A stretch of 64,000 bases of DNA from the NCBI GenBank assembly GCA_041391365.1, contig JAWKOC010000001.1:248001-312000 (forward strand), in the 5' to 3' direction. Below the pieces are notes generated by a model. It ran no database searches. It worked only from the letters and a program-made list of their open reading frames with translations, and was not told the DNA's origin. Origin of the DNA: JAGRAX01 sp041391365 (GTDB lineage: Bacteria > Bdellovibrionota_G > JALEGL01 > JAGRMV01). Positions 25,270 to 33,715 of this stretch are shown piece by piece (the stretch's first letter is position 1; every line of letters begins with the position of its first letter). The position numbers were made by a program, and so were the translations under genes.

Positions 25270-25875
25270 ATGAATCTTTTTTTACTCCGTCATGGGCAAA
25301 CGCAGTGGAATGCAGAGCATAAGGTCATGGGCAGGAAAGATGTGCCCCTGGACGAGACGGGAGAACGTCAAATACAGCTTATTGCGCCTTATTTTGATGC
25401 CGTTCATCTCGATGAGATTTGTTCCAGTCCTCAACTCCGTGCCCTACAGACCGCTCAGGCTGTGGCGTTGCGAAAAAGTCAAAGCGTTCAGATGGACCCC
25501 CGCCTAAGTGAGCTGGATTTTCGACGCTGGGAAGGAAAAGTTTTGGATGAAATCAAGGACGATCCAGTGTATATCCAGCGTAGAGAAGACCCTGAAAATT
25601 TTCATCATGCAGAGGTCGAAAGCTTTTCACAAGTTCGTGATCGCGTGATGGATTGGCTCTCTGAACGAGAGTCCAGTGATAAAAGTGTGCTTTTGGTTTC
25701 TCATGCTGATCCCATTCGAATTTTGATTCATTCTTTGATGGGAGGCAAACCAGATCAGCTTCGTCAATATCGGGTTTTCAATTGTGCAGTGACTGCATTG
25801 ACCAATGGCTCGGGCTTTTGGGAACTTTTGGTTTTGAATCATAGACCGGGGTTGGATTTGTCCAACTCCATTTAA
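25270..25875 (+). CDS. histidine phosphatase family protein (phosphoglycerate mutase-like)
   Basis: This 201-residue protein has the branch-1 histidine phosphatase catalytic motif LLRHGQTQWN at residues 5-14, the second arginine in SSPQLRALQTAQ, the acid in LSELDFRRWEG, and the second histidine in LLVSHADPIRIL near residue 149. Relatives include cobalamin phosphatase (CobC), GpmB and general sugar-phosphate phosphatases, so the substrate cannot be called from sequence. The ATG at 25270 puts the catalytic histidine at residue 8; the frame is open further upstream within erpA. Confidence 0.85.
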   Translation: MNLFLLRHGQTQWNAEHKVMGRKDVPLDETGERQIQLIAPYFDAVHLDEICSSPQLRALQTAQAVALRKSQSVQMDPRLSELDFRRWEGKVLDEIKDDPVYIQRREDPENFHHAEVESFSQVRDRVMDWLSERESSDKSVLLVSHADPIRILIHSLMGGKPDQLRQYRVFNCAVTALTNGSGFWELLVLNHRPGLDLSNSI

Positions 25876-25886
25876 GGAGAATCATC

Positions 25887-25994
25887 ATGGGAAAAAGAGA
25901 CAATCGAAGAACGCCAAAAATGAAACGCAAAAAAAGCCAAGAAAAGCTGCGTTCTCGCGTTCAGCGCAAAAAGACTCAGACCACCAAATCCTAA
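25887..25994 (+). CDS. 35-residue highly basic protein
   Basis: ATG at 25887 follows a strong AAGGAGA (25874-25880), and the frame ends at TAA 25992-25994. The product begins MGKRDNRRTPKMKRKKSQEK and is about half lysine and arginine. The good ribosome binding site, the composition and the position in the operon support a real gene. It resembles small ribosome-associated proteins such as the THX or mS38-type peptides in size and charge, but no homology is claimed. Binding to RNA or the ribosome is inferred from charge. Confidence 0.65.
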   Translation: MGKRDNRRTPKMKRKKSQEKLRSRVQRKKTQTTKS

Positions 25995-26022
25995 GCGGAT
26001 TCTTCGAGAGGTCCTCTCGGAT

Positions 26023-26676
26023 GTGCCTTCATTGGGATTGAGATCAGGCAACGTGGAAGCGACGCGTGAGCTTGTGGAGCTTGGACATCTTCGGTTGGAG
26101 GTGGAGCACCGATTTTCCGATGTGGATTTCTCGCCTTTATTGATCTTATCTCAACCCCATCCAGAATATGCTGGTTCTATGGACAACAAAGTCATAGAGC
26201 TTGTGTTTCGTAAAGCTTGTGAAAAGCCTTGGAGTGTCATTCGCTACAATATGCGTGGTGTCGGTCGATCTGAAGGTACTTTTGATCAAGGAAAAGGCGA
26301 ATCGGAAGACCTTGAAGCTTTGATCGATTGGGCAAAAACAAGAATCCATGTTCAAAAAAGCTCATTGCGATTGTTGGGGTATTCCTTTGGTTCCTGGGTC
26401 AGCGCGCGGGTCAATGCACGGCGATCTGATGTGGATGAATTGTTTTTGATTGCTCCTCCCGTTTCACTTTATGCGTTTCCCACGCTTCCAAATCCCGATC
26501 ATGTGTATGTTGTAGCTGCCGAAAGAGATGAATTGATTCCGATTTCAGCCATTGAGCATTTTTGCATCCAACAAAACATTTCTCATGTGGAAAAAGTATC
26601 TGGAGCCAATCATTTTTTTGTTGGAAAAACCATGGGTATGATGAAACAGTTGGAAAAATTTCTTTTTATGCATTGA
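26023..26676 (+). CDS. alpha/beta hydrolase
   Basis: This protein of about 217 residues resembles the COG2945-type hydrolases: oxyanion region SQPHPEYAGSMDNKV, the conserved RYNMRGVGRSEGTFDQG segment, the nucleophile serine in LLGYSFGSW near residue 123, a catalytic acid region AAERDELIP and histidine in GANHFF. The start is uncertain: GTG at 26023 follows GAGAGGTCC. It converges with nrsF, with only 4 bases between the stops. Substrate unknown. Confidence 0.8.
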   Translation: MPSLGLRSGNVEATRELVELGHLRLEVEHRFSDVDFSPLLILSQPHPEYAGSMDNKVIELVFRKACEKPWSVIRYNMRGVGRSEGTFDQGKGESEDLEALIDWAKTRIHVQKSSLRLLGYSFGSWVSARVNARRSDVDELFLIAPPVSLYAFPTLPNPDHVYVVAAERDELIPISAIEHFCIQQNISHVEKVSGANHFFVGKTMGMMKQLEKFLFMH

Positions 26677-26680
26677 CATT

Positions 26681-27324
26681 CTACCAACGCAGCCAGCGTT
26701 GACCCAAGATTGTGATCACGATTCCTGAAGCCATGGCAGGCAAAAAATGAGAAATCATCAGATGAAGAGCTTGTCCTCCGAGACAAGTCCACTTGATGCC
26801 CAAACATCCCAACCCCAAGGCACTGATGGATCCCAAAACAGTTGTCCACAAAGGTGCAGTAGGAGCTGCTTTGCGAAGCATCCATAAAAAAATGAGATAG
26901 GGGGAAGAGAATAGGTAAGGATCTGCCACGCACATCCCAGGTGCCAGGCTTGGTCAAAACTGAGCGTGTTGGTATGAAAAATGGCCAGGCCCAAAAGCAG
27001 CGGCCACAGCAAAAGGAGTGAAATCACAAAGCGCTTTTGGTCAAATCGTTCGTTGCCAGGCACACTCAATACAAATGCCGTCAATCCGGATACAATGGAA
27101 AGGGAAAACACAATCATGCTTTCCAACGTTTCGTGGGACAAAAAAGGATGTCCAAGCAGAGGCCATCTCTGAACACCAAAAAAAGAAATTCCTGTGACCA
27201 TGACAAGCAAACTCACAAGAAGCCATCGCACAAAACGAATGGCACTTGTGTCGAGTCTTTCCACGTTTGCATGGAGGGAAAGTTTTTCGATCAATTCTTT
27301 GGTTTTTGTGGTGCTATTTTCCAT
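26681..27324 (-). CDS. NrsF-type (DUF1109) anti-sigma membrane protein, frameshifted in this sequence
   Basis: The first part (from ATG 27324) is a polytopic membrane protein. It continues into an unlikely tail unless one base is added to the T7 run (A7 at 26888-26894 on the forward strand). With the addition it reads LPPISFFLWMLRKAAP and ends LGQRWLRW, giving about 214 residues with the six-helix pattern of the DUF1109/NrsF family. NrsF proteins sequester a partner ECF sigma factor at the membrane. The start overlaps the restored sigma gene stop by 11 bases, matching the usual sigma-nrsF pair. Confidence 0.75.
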
Positions 27325-27872
27325 GAATCAAGCTTTTCAATTGCTGCAATCCTCTGTGGATGTTGACCTTCACCCAAGAGTTTGTTTTCCTTCACGTTTT
27401 GCGATTTCATCGATCGAAAATCCTTCTATTTTGACAGATAAATGACCCTCATTTGGCGAGAGGGCAGTTGTTGCAATGTTTCCATCAATTCAGATACCAA
27501 GATTCGTTGATCGGTCTCTCCATCTATGGAACCATTCGGCAGTGTGGCGTCTAGGGTTACATGGAGTTTGTCTTTTTCATGTTTTCTCCAATAATCAATC
27601 ATTTTGTATCGAGCGATCGAAAACAACCAAGATGAAAACGGCTTTTGGACCTGATAGGTAGGCAGGGCTTTGTGGACTCCGATCAATACTTCTTGCGTGA
27701 CTTCCTCTGCAATGTCCGTGGATGACGTTTTTTTGAGGATGAATTTTTTTACGACCATGGCGACATTTTCCAAAAGTTCTGGATAGGCATGGCTCTCTCC
27801 CGCTCGGGTTTGAATAACCAGATCGCGAAGCTTGGTTTCCAATGCTGAAGGTTGTGGAGTGGTTTCCGACAT
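27314..27872 (-). CDS. ECF-type RNA polymerase sigma factor, two frameshifts in this sequence
   Basis: Sigma region 2 is clear: TSSTDIAEEVTQEVLIGVHK, then PFSSWLFSIARYKMIDYWRK. Region 4 begins LQQLPSRQMRVIYLSK and hits a stop at 27426. One extra A at 27429-27432 (T4 on the forward strand) and another within 27381-27388 restore IEGFSIDEIAKREGK and then VKVNIHRGLQQLKS, the normal sigma-4 helix-turn-helix, ending at 27314. The start is taken at 27872 (MSETTPQPS); an earlier methionine at 27926 is possible. The next gene encodes its likely membrane anti-sigma, so this sigma factor should be released by an envelope or metal/oxidative signal. It is divergent from uvrC. Confidence 0.78.
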
Positions 27873-27961
27873 GGAGAGTAATAATCTTTTACGAGTTTTC
27901 CAAACAGATGGCAATATTTTGTCCATAATTTTCAACCGAAAGGGTATACGGTGGTCAAGGC

Positions 27962-29849
27962 ATGGGTAAATCAAAAGACCATATCGTCGAAAAAAACATC
28001 GTGGAACAAGTGGCCAGGGCGCCTATGGATCCAGGCGTATACCTGTTCAAAGACCATGTAGATCGAATTCTCTATGTAGGAAAAGCCATACGTCTCAGAG
28101 ATCGTCTTCGTAGCTATCTTAACCCTGGATCTGATCTACGACCTTCGATCCCTCTTTTGATGAAAAAAGCAAAGTCCGTGGAGTGGATGCTGACCGACAA
28201 TGAGAAAGAAGCTCTCATTCTAGAAAACAATCTCATCAAAACACATCGACCTCGATACAACATCATGCTCAAAGATGACAAATCCTATGTCAGTTTGAAG
28301 ATGACCAAACACAAATATCCTCGTCTTTTCATTACCCGCAAAATCAAACAGGATGATTCTCGATACTATGGCCCATTTTCATCCGGTCAGGCCGTACGAA
28401 AAACCTTCCGTTTTTTGCAAAAACTTTATTTGATTCGAGACTGCACGGATTACTATTTTCAACATCGGACAAGACCGTGTCTTCGTTATCAAATCAAGCG
28501 ATGCAGCGCTCCTTGCGTAGGGGTTGTGGAAGAAAAATCATACATGGAACAAGTCTTGCAAGTAGATCATTTCTTGAAAGGAAAGAAAATGGATGTGTTG
28601 CAAGAATTGACGACAAAAATGAAACAGGCTTCGGCGCTTCAAGATTATGAAAAGGCTGCATTGATTCGAGATGAGATTTTTTCGATCGAGGAAACTCTTC
28701 GACCTCAAAAGGTGGAGTCTCATAGGCATCAAAATCAAAGTCATGTCATAGGAATTTATGGAGATGATCAAGCTACGTTGGTGAAAGTTCTCAAGGTTTC
28801 TCTTGGGAAAGTCATCGGGTTTCATGATTTTTTCATCGAAGAGTCCATTGCTTTTTTGGACGACGTCATGACCGCAGTGATCAAGCAGTATTATTTGGAA
28901 GATTTGATCCATACCGTCATGCCAGAAGAAATCATCTGCGCGCAACGTTTTTCTGACCAGGAAGCCTTTGTGGAAGTAGTCAAAGAGCGAACCGGAAAAA
29001 AAGTGAAACTCACTCAGGCCAAAATAGGTGAAAAACTTCGGTTGATTGAATTGGCCAATCGAAATGCCGAAAGTGCTTTTGCGGAAAAGAAGCGAAAAAG
29101 CCTTCAAACCGTAAAAGTATTGGAAGAACTTAAGCACAAACTTCATCTAAAAAACGTTCCAAGGCGTATTGAAGGTTATGACATCTCCAACATTTCAGGA
29201 ATGCATTCCTATGGATCTCAAGTGGTGTTTACCGAGGGTGAAAAGGATGCGGGGCAATATCGTATCTATTCCATCAAATCGGTGAAAGGTCCTGATGATT
29301 TTTCAAGTTTGAGAGAGGTCCTCACTCGTAGGCTTCGAAAACTAGATGGTGTCCATGATCCTGATTTACTTTTGATTGATGGTGGAAAAGGTCAGCTCAA
29401 ACAAGCGGTAGAGGTGTTGCAGGAGATGGGCATCACCCACATTGATGTTTGCTCCTTGGCCAAGGAAAAGGTATTGGTATCAAGATCGGGGAAAAAATAT
29501 GCACCGGAACGAGTCTATCTCCCTGGCCAATCGAATTCTATTGTCTTTGATCCATCCGCCAAACTCTGCATCTTCTGATGAGAGTCAGAGATGAAGCACA
29601 CCGGTTTGGACTCAAGAATATCGAAAGAAAAGAAGCAAAATGACGGTGACCTCCATGTTAAGTGAGATTCCCGGAATTGGACCCAAAAAAAGCAAACGAC
29701 TGTTGACTCGGATGGGCTCCTTGGAAAGTGTTCGTCGGGCTACGCTGGAAGAACTTGTTGAAACCTCTGGACTGGATCAAAAAACCTGTGAAGCGATTTT
29801 TTCTCATTTTCGAGAACTGGAAAACTTCGAACAAGAACAAGATCGATAG
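27962..29849 (+). CDS. uvrC: excinuclease ABC subunit C (UvrC), two frameshifts in this sequence
   Basis: UvrC makes both incisions in nucleotide excision repair. The GIY-YIG domain is at the N-terminus (DPGVYLFKDHVDRILYVGKA, residues 19-38), UVR near residue 220 (ALQDYEKAALIRDEI), and the RNase H-like C-nuclease follows (EGYDISNISG, LLIDGGKGQ). The frame breaks at 29576. A second frame gives LHLLMRVRDEAHRFGLKNI, and a third from 29640 gives the tandem HhH domain (SEIPGIGPKKSKRLL). One added A at 29561-29563 and one at 29637-29640 restore a full-length UvrC of about 628 residues ending at 29849. Confidence 0.93.
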
Positions 29850-31413
29850 ATTTCTACCCTGTGTTGTGTTTGTAGGAATTGCACTGGGGGTATGCTGCAA
29901 TCGTCATTCAACCCTGCTCTGGATGACTGGAGTGGTATTTTTGGTTTCAATGGTGACGTTTTCGATTTCCAAAGCAATTTTTTTTGGAGCCTTGGTCAGC
30001 TTTGGGTTTGTTTTGAGTTTTTTGCAAAATCGATGGATGGAAGAAGCCCAGAATCTTTCGTGGGAATGCCCCATCCGTGGAGAGGTTGTTAGCCTACGCG
30101 CCTATCCAACCCTGCAGGATTGGTTGGAGATCAAAATTCAAGATTCAAAAGAAATTCACGTCAAAGCCATTGTTGAGGATGCCTATGCATTTGCTCCGGG
30201 AGATTCTATAGAATTTTGTTCGCCCATGAAAAGCATGGCTAAAAATCTTTGGCTTCGTGATCGAAAAGATTTTTATGATAGTCGGGATTTGTTTTTTTCT
30301 GCAGATCTTACCCTCAAGGATTCTATTTCTTCTCATGTTTCTTCTGTCAGTCTACGAGGATTCTTTCATCGAAAGAAACAAATATTCTCACAGTTTTCAA
30401 AACAGGTGTTGTCAGACTCGGGCCACAGTGCTCTGATGGCACAGCTTTTTGGTGAGCCTTATGGAGAAGTGTTTTTGAATGCATACAAAAAACTAGGCAT
30501 TCTTCATTTGCTGGTCGTGTCCGGGTTTCATGTTGGACTGATCTTTCTTTTGGGAAGTTTTGTGGGGAGAGGACTTTTTTCGTTTTTGATTCCTTGGTAT
30601 TCCGAGTTTTCGGTTCGTTTTTTTCAGCAGGGGATGGGAGCAATGTTTTTGCTTCTATACTTTTGGATGGCTAGGCATGAGATTCCCTCCTTGCGAGCGT
30701 ATGGTTTTTTTTCTGTCTTGATCATCAGTCGGTGTTTTTTGTCCCAACCGAATTTGCTTTCGGTTTTCTTTTGGGTTGCTACATGGTTTGTGGTGAGGCA
30801 TCCCAGTGTTCTTTTTGATTTGTCCTTCCAACTTTCGTTTGGATCTACGTTGGTCATTTTGTTTTTGATTGGGTCGGAGGACCGTCAAGCGAAAGTTCTG
30901 TTACAGGCAGATGAAACCTGGAAATCCAAAATGAGAGACTATTTGGGCATTCAATGGTTTGCGTGGGCAGGGAGTCTTCCACTGATCGTGTATTGGTTTT
31001 CATCTTTTTATCCTTGGAGCTTTTTGGGGGGACTCTTGTTCGGTATTCCGATTGGAGTCTGCAGCGTTGTTTTGGGAGTATTGTCATGGATCAGTTGGTG
31101 CATGAACCTGCCTGCAATCAGCATGCTGGCTTTGAAAGGTGTCGATGCTCTCCATGCGATGGCTTTGGAGACTGAACAAATGATGGAGAAGTATATGTCC
31201 ATGCAATGGAGTCTTCCTCATTTTTCAGCCCTAAGTTATTTGAGTTATATTGTTTTTTTGTATGCCAGCATGGTGGCGTGGAAACATGCAAGATCAAGAC
31301 CAAAGAATATTCGTGGACCTTGGTTTTTGTTGGCATCGTTTTTGATCTTTTTGGTTTGTTTTGTCTGGGACTCACACTTGTTTTTCTTCTACTCGAAATG
31401 GTTTGTGCTGTAG
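29728..31413 (+). CDS. comEC: ComEC/Rec2-family competence membrane protein
   Basis: ComEC forms the inner-membrane channel for transforming DNA. This protein has the ComEC N-terminal domain and the multi-helix competence domain with the diagnostic HLLVVSGFHVGLIF segment near residue 255. It ends after the membrane region and lacks the C-terminal metallo-beta-lactamase nuclease domain of long ComEC forms. The coordinates use the first ATG, which overlaps uvrC by 122 bases. The true start is probably later, for instance GTG 29866, just before the first membrane helix. A ComEA-like gene is at 8109-8485. Confidence 0.85.
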   Translation: MFVGLRWKNLLKPLDWIKKPVKRFFLIFENWKTSNKNKIDRFLPCVVFVGIALGVCCNRHSTLLWMTGVVFLVSMVTFSISKAIFFGALVSFGFVLSFLQNRWMEEAQNLSWECPIRGEVVSLRAYPTLQDWLEIKIQDSKEIHVKAIVEDAYAFAPGDSIEFCSPMKSMAKNLWLRDRKDFYDSRDLFFSADLTLKDSISSHVSSVSLRGFFHRKKQIFSQFSKQVLSDSGHSALMAQLFGEPYGEVFLNAYKKLGILHLLVVSGFHVGLIFLLGSFVGRGLFSFLIPWYSEFSVRFFQQGMGAMFLLLYFWMARHEIPSLRAYGFFSVLIISRCFLSQPNLLSVFFWVATWFVVRHPSVLFDLSFQLSFGSTLVILFLIGSEDRQAKVLLQADETWKSKMRDYLGIQWFAWAGSLPLIVYWFSSFYPWSFLGGLLFGIPIGVCSVVLGVLSWISWCMNLPAISMLALKGVDALHAMALETEQMMEKYMSMQWSLPHFSALSYLSYIVFLYASMVAWKHARSRPKNIRGPWFLLASFLIFLVCFVWDSHLFFFYSKWFVL

Positions 31414-31425
31414 TATAATGAGAGT

Positions 31426-31914
31426 ATGTCTCAGAGCCTACAGATCGAGGCCCTAGAGGTTTTTGATCAAGAAATACGAAAAATACTCCTTCAAATCGAT
31501 CGAGAAAAAACGCGGAAAAAAGCCATTCGAGCTTTGCAGCGAAAACTCGAAAAAGCAGAAGGTTCTTCCAAAGCTCCATACTACTTGGGTTTGGCTATCG
31601 CTCACCATATTTCCCATCAATATGATCGAAGCCTGCACTATTGCGAGATGGTTCTTTCGGCGGCACCGTTTTCTGTAGAAAGCCTTTGGGGTTCTTGTCT
31701 CAAGGTGAGCATCTACAAATCCTTAGGGATGAAAAAAGAGCGATTTGAAGCAGAAGGAAATCATATTTTGATCATGAAAAAAATTGCGTTGCACAGTCAG
31801 GACCCTAATCATCGAGAGATGGCCATCGCAGAATTGCGTAAACAATTTGACGAAGGTGATTTGCAAAAATATTTTGTTGATTCTTTGTCGGGAAATGAAG
31901 CTTCTTACATGTAA
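31426..31914 (+). CDS. hypothetical protein with TPR-like helices
   Basis: The 162-residue soluble protein starts 12 bases after comEC. It is almost entirely helical, with a lysine- and arginine-rich first third (REKTRKKAIRALQRKLEKAE), then PYYLGLAIAHHISHQYDRSL and CEMVLSAAPFSVESLWGSC, which fit two TPR-like helix pairs (repeat signature G-x-A or A-P-x-x positions). No signal peptide. Probably a cytoplasmic protein-protein interaction module. No family recognised. Confidence 0.6.
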   Translation: MSQSLQIEALEVFDQEIRKILLQIDREKTRKKAIRALQRKLEKAEGSSKAPYYLGLAIAHHISHQYDRSLHYCEMVLSAAPFSVESLWGSCLKVSIYKSLGMKKERFEAEGNHILIMKKIALHSQDPNHREMAIAELRKQFDEGDLQKYFVDSLSGNEASYM

Positions 31915-31946
31915 GTAAGATCAATGTGTGAGATGCAGCGTTTGCT

Positions 31947-33131
31947 TTAGGGTTTGATTTTTACTTCTGCCTGAAGCGGGTCAAGTTTCTTTCCATTTTT
32001 TCGTAGTTCAAAATGCAAGTGCGGACCGGTGGATCTTCCTGTGGATCCAATGGCTCCAATACGATCTCCTTTTTGAACTTTTGCGCCCACTTCAACGTTG
32101 ATGCTGTCCAAATGAGCATAACGTGTTTCGTACCCATTTTGGTGTTTGATGATGACGACTTTGCCATAGTTTCCATTTCGACCAGCAAAAGACACCTTTC
32201 CATCCAGAGCAGATTCTACTGTGTCTCCACGTTTGCCCTTGAAGTCCAATCCGCCGTGAAAAGCCAGTCTGCGGGTGAATGGATCCAAACGTAAGCCATA
32301 GCTGGAGGTCAGTTTTTTTAGTTCGGGAATGTGCAGCAGAGCAATGCTTGAGTGCACCGTAGGGGTTAGGGTCTGAAGGTCTTTGGTTTCTTGAAGGTCA
32401 GAAAAATTGACAGGTCCTCCAAGAGCATCATCCACGCTTTTTTGTTCTTGCAATTGAGATTCTTCAAACGATTTGATGGCATGTTCTTTGACTTCATTTT
32501 TCAAGGTCTTTTGCTCAATGCTTTTTCGAGTCATCAGGGCTGTGACCGATGTCACGATGGTCAAAATCGTCAAACTCGCGACCAAAATTGCTTGTTTGGT
32601 TTTTTCTGTAAGAACGACTCCTTGAGGGCTTCGTTTTGCTTTTAACCCGCGAATTTCCAATGTGCCAAGAACAGGCTCAGAACTGCGTGGAAGCTGAGCA
32701 AAGGCTTTCATTTCTGTTTGGGCATCTGCAAAGGTCTCTACCTCCATCGAGGTTCGAGTTCGTCTTTTCTTTTTGCTCTTGATGCGAATGTCCAAAAGAG
32801 CTTTTTCCTCAGAAACTTTTTTGGTTCCAATCAGGGAATTGTATTGATCGCTTTGGACTTTTTGAGCGTAGCGTTTGTATTTTTCTTTGGCCTGAGTGGG
32901 ATCAACAAAAACCTGAGTTTGTTCGGGTAGATAGTCGATGGCCATCCCGATCACGGTTTCTTTGTTGGGAAGTTTTTGTTCAAGACCCAGGATGGTTTTG
33001 CATTCCGGACAGGGGAGTTTGAGTCGATAGTCGACCCGGAATACGCTTTTGCATTTGGAAAATTCAACACTCCCGGCCTTTTGGGCTGGGCTTTCAAACT
33101 CAAAGCCGCATTTGCTACATTGAATTTTCAT
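31947..33131 (-). CDS. zinc-ribbon plus M23 (LytM) peptidase, single-pass membrane protein
   Basis: The 394-residue protein starts at ATG 33131 (AAAGGTG upstream). It begins with a small zinc-ribbon (CSKCGFEFE) and a further CPECK pair, a long basic linker, and one membrane helix (QAILVASLTILTIVTSVTAL, about residues 180-200). After a coiled linker comes an M23 peptidase domain with all its metal and catalytic positions: FHGGLDF, YAHLD and GPHLHFEL. The topology puts the ribbon in the cytoplasm and the peptidase in the periplasm, so it could link an internal signal to peptidoglycan hydrolysis. The second ribbon half has FSKCK where a CxxC is expected. Confidence 0.85.
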   Translation of the reverse strand: MKIQCSKCGFEFESPAQKAGSVEFSKCKSVFRVDYRLKLPCPECKTILGLEQKLPNKETVIGMAIDYLPEQTQVFVDPTQAKEKYKRYAQKVQSDQYNSLIGTKKVSEEKALLDIRIKSKKKRRTRTSMEVETFADAQTEMKAFAQLPRSSEPVLGTLEIRGLKAKRSPQGVVLTEKTKQAILVASLTILTIVTSVTALMTRKSIEQKTLKNEVKEHAIKSFEESQLQEQKSVDDALGGPVNFSDLQETKDLQTLTPTVHSSIALLHIPELKKLTSSYGLRLDPFTRRLAFHGGLDFKGKRGDTVESALDGKVSFAGRNGNYGKVVIIKHQNGYETRYAHLDSINVEVGAKVQKGDRIGAIGSTGRSTGPHLHFELRKNGKKLDPLQAEVKIKP

Positions 33132-33484
33132 TTGCAAAAGCACCTTTCGTTTGTTTGTATATCACAATGCATCCATTTCATGGCATTTTTGTCCTACTCT
33201 CTTCTAGAAGCAAGGATTGTACCAGTTTTTAAATTGGTAAGTGCTTGATACTAAGCATGTTTTTTTTGTTTCCACAACGTGCAGGTGCCGAAATTTGAGC
33301 GAATAATTCCCTGATATCGCATTTCATTCGTGAGAAATTCGTGCTATTCTGAACACAGTGTTTACCATTTGTCTTGTGGGATGATGTCCCTCCCTGGGAT
33401 CATCGATCGAAGATGCATGTGCAACATGTCTCGTGTCGACTCCAGGGGCCCAAGACTCTGAAAAAAGAGAACTCAGGAGGTACA
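33132..33484. other. divergent intergenic region with probable promoters
   Basis: This 353-base gap separates the M23 peptidase gene from the YdcH gene. An extended -10 (TG followed by TATTCT at 33345-33350) faces the YdcH side, with only a poor -35 (TTCATT, 33323-33328). The transcribed leader would be about 135 bases and contains a possible stem (GATGAT..CCC near 33380 with GGGATCATC near 33400). No gene, tRNA or repeat was seen. Confidence 0.4.
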
Positions 33485-33715
33485 ATGACCAAAACTCGTA
33501 TCGTTCAATCTTTGCTCAAGGAAAACTTTGAATTCAAAAAGCTCTATGAAGAGCATGCTTCGTTTGAAAAGGAATTGGAAACCTTGTCGAAAAAGAAATA
33601 TGTTGATGACAGCGACGAAGTGACCAAAAAAATACTTCAAAAAAAGAAACTATCGGGTAGAGATCGGATGGAACAGCTGATCCATGAATATGAAAAGAAA
33701 AATACAACCAATTGA
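33485..33715 (+). CDS. YdcH/DUF465-type small coiled-coil protein
   Basis: This 76-residue protein starts at ATG 33485 behind a perfect AGGAGG. It has the DUF465 (YdcH) pattern: LLKENFEFKKLYEEHASFEK followed by a variable turn and KKKLSGRDRMEQLIHEYEKK, two helices forming a coiled hairpin. The family is widespread and of uncertain role. The longer frame from 33374 has no ribosome binding site. It overlaps the psd start by 32 bases, so the two genes are probably coupled. Confidence 0.8.
   Translation: MTKTRIVQSLLKENFEFKKLYEEHASFEKELETLSKKKYVDDSDEVTKKILQKKKLSGRDRMEQLIHEYEKKNTTN

Noticed and set aside
2437..29849. Programmed ribosomal frameshifting as the default explanation for the split genes
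   Set aside because: Several sites (GG at 2571 and 11878) lack a slippery heptamer and no consistent downstream structure was seen. Error is simpler, though slippage is kept as an alternative for the A and T runs.
33374..33484. N-terminal extension of the YdcH-like gene to 33374
   Set aside because: The family starts near MTKTRIVQS, and AGGAGG sits immediately before 33485, so the extension is not translated.
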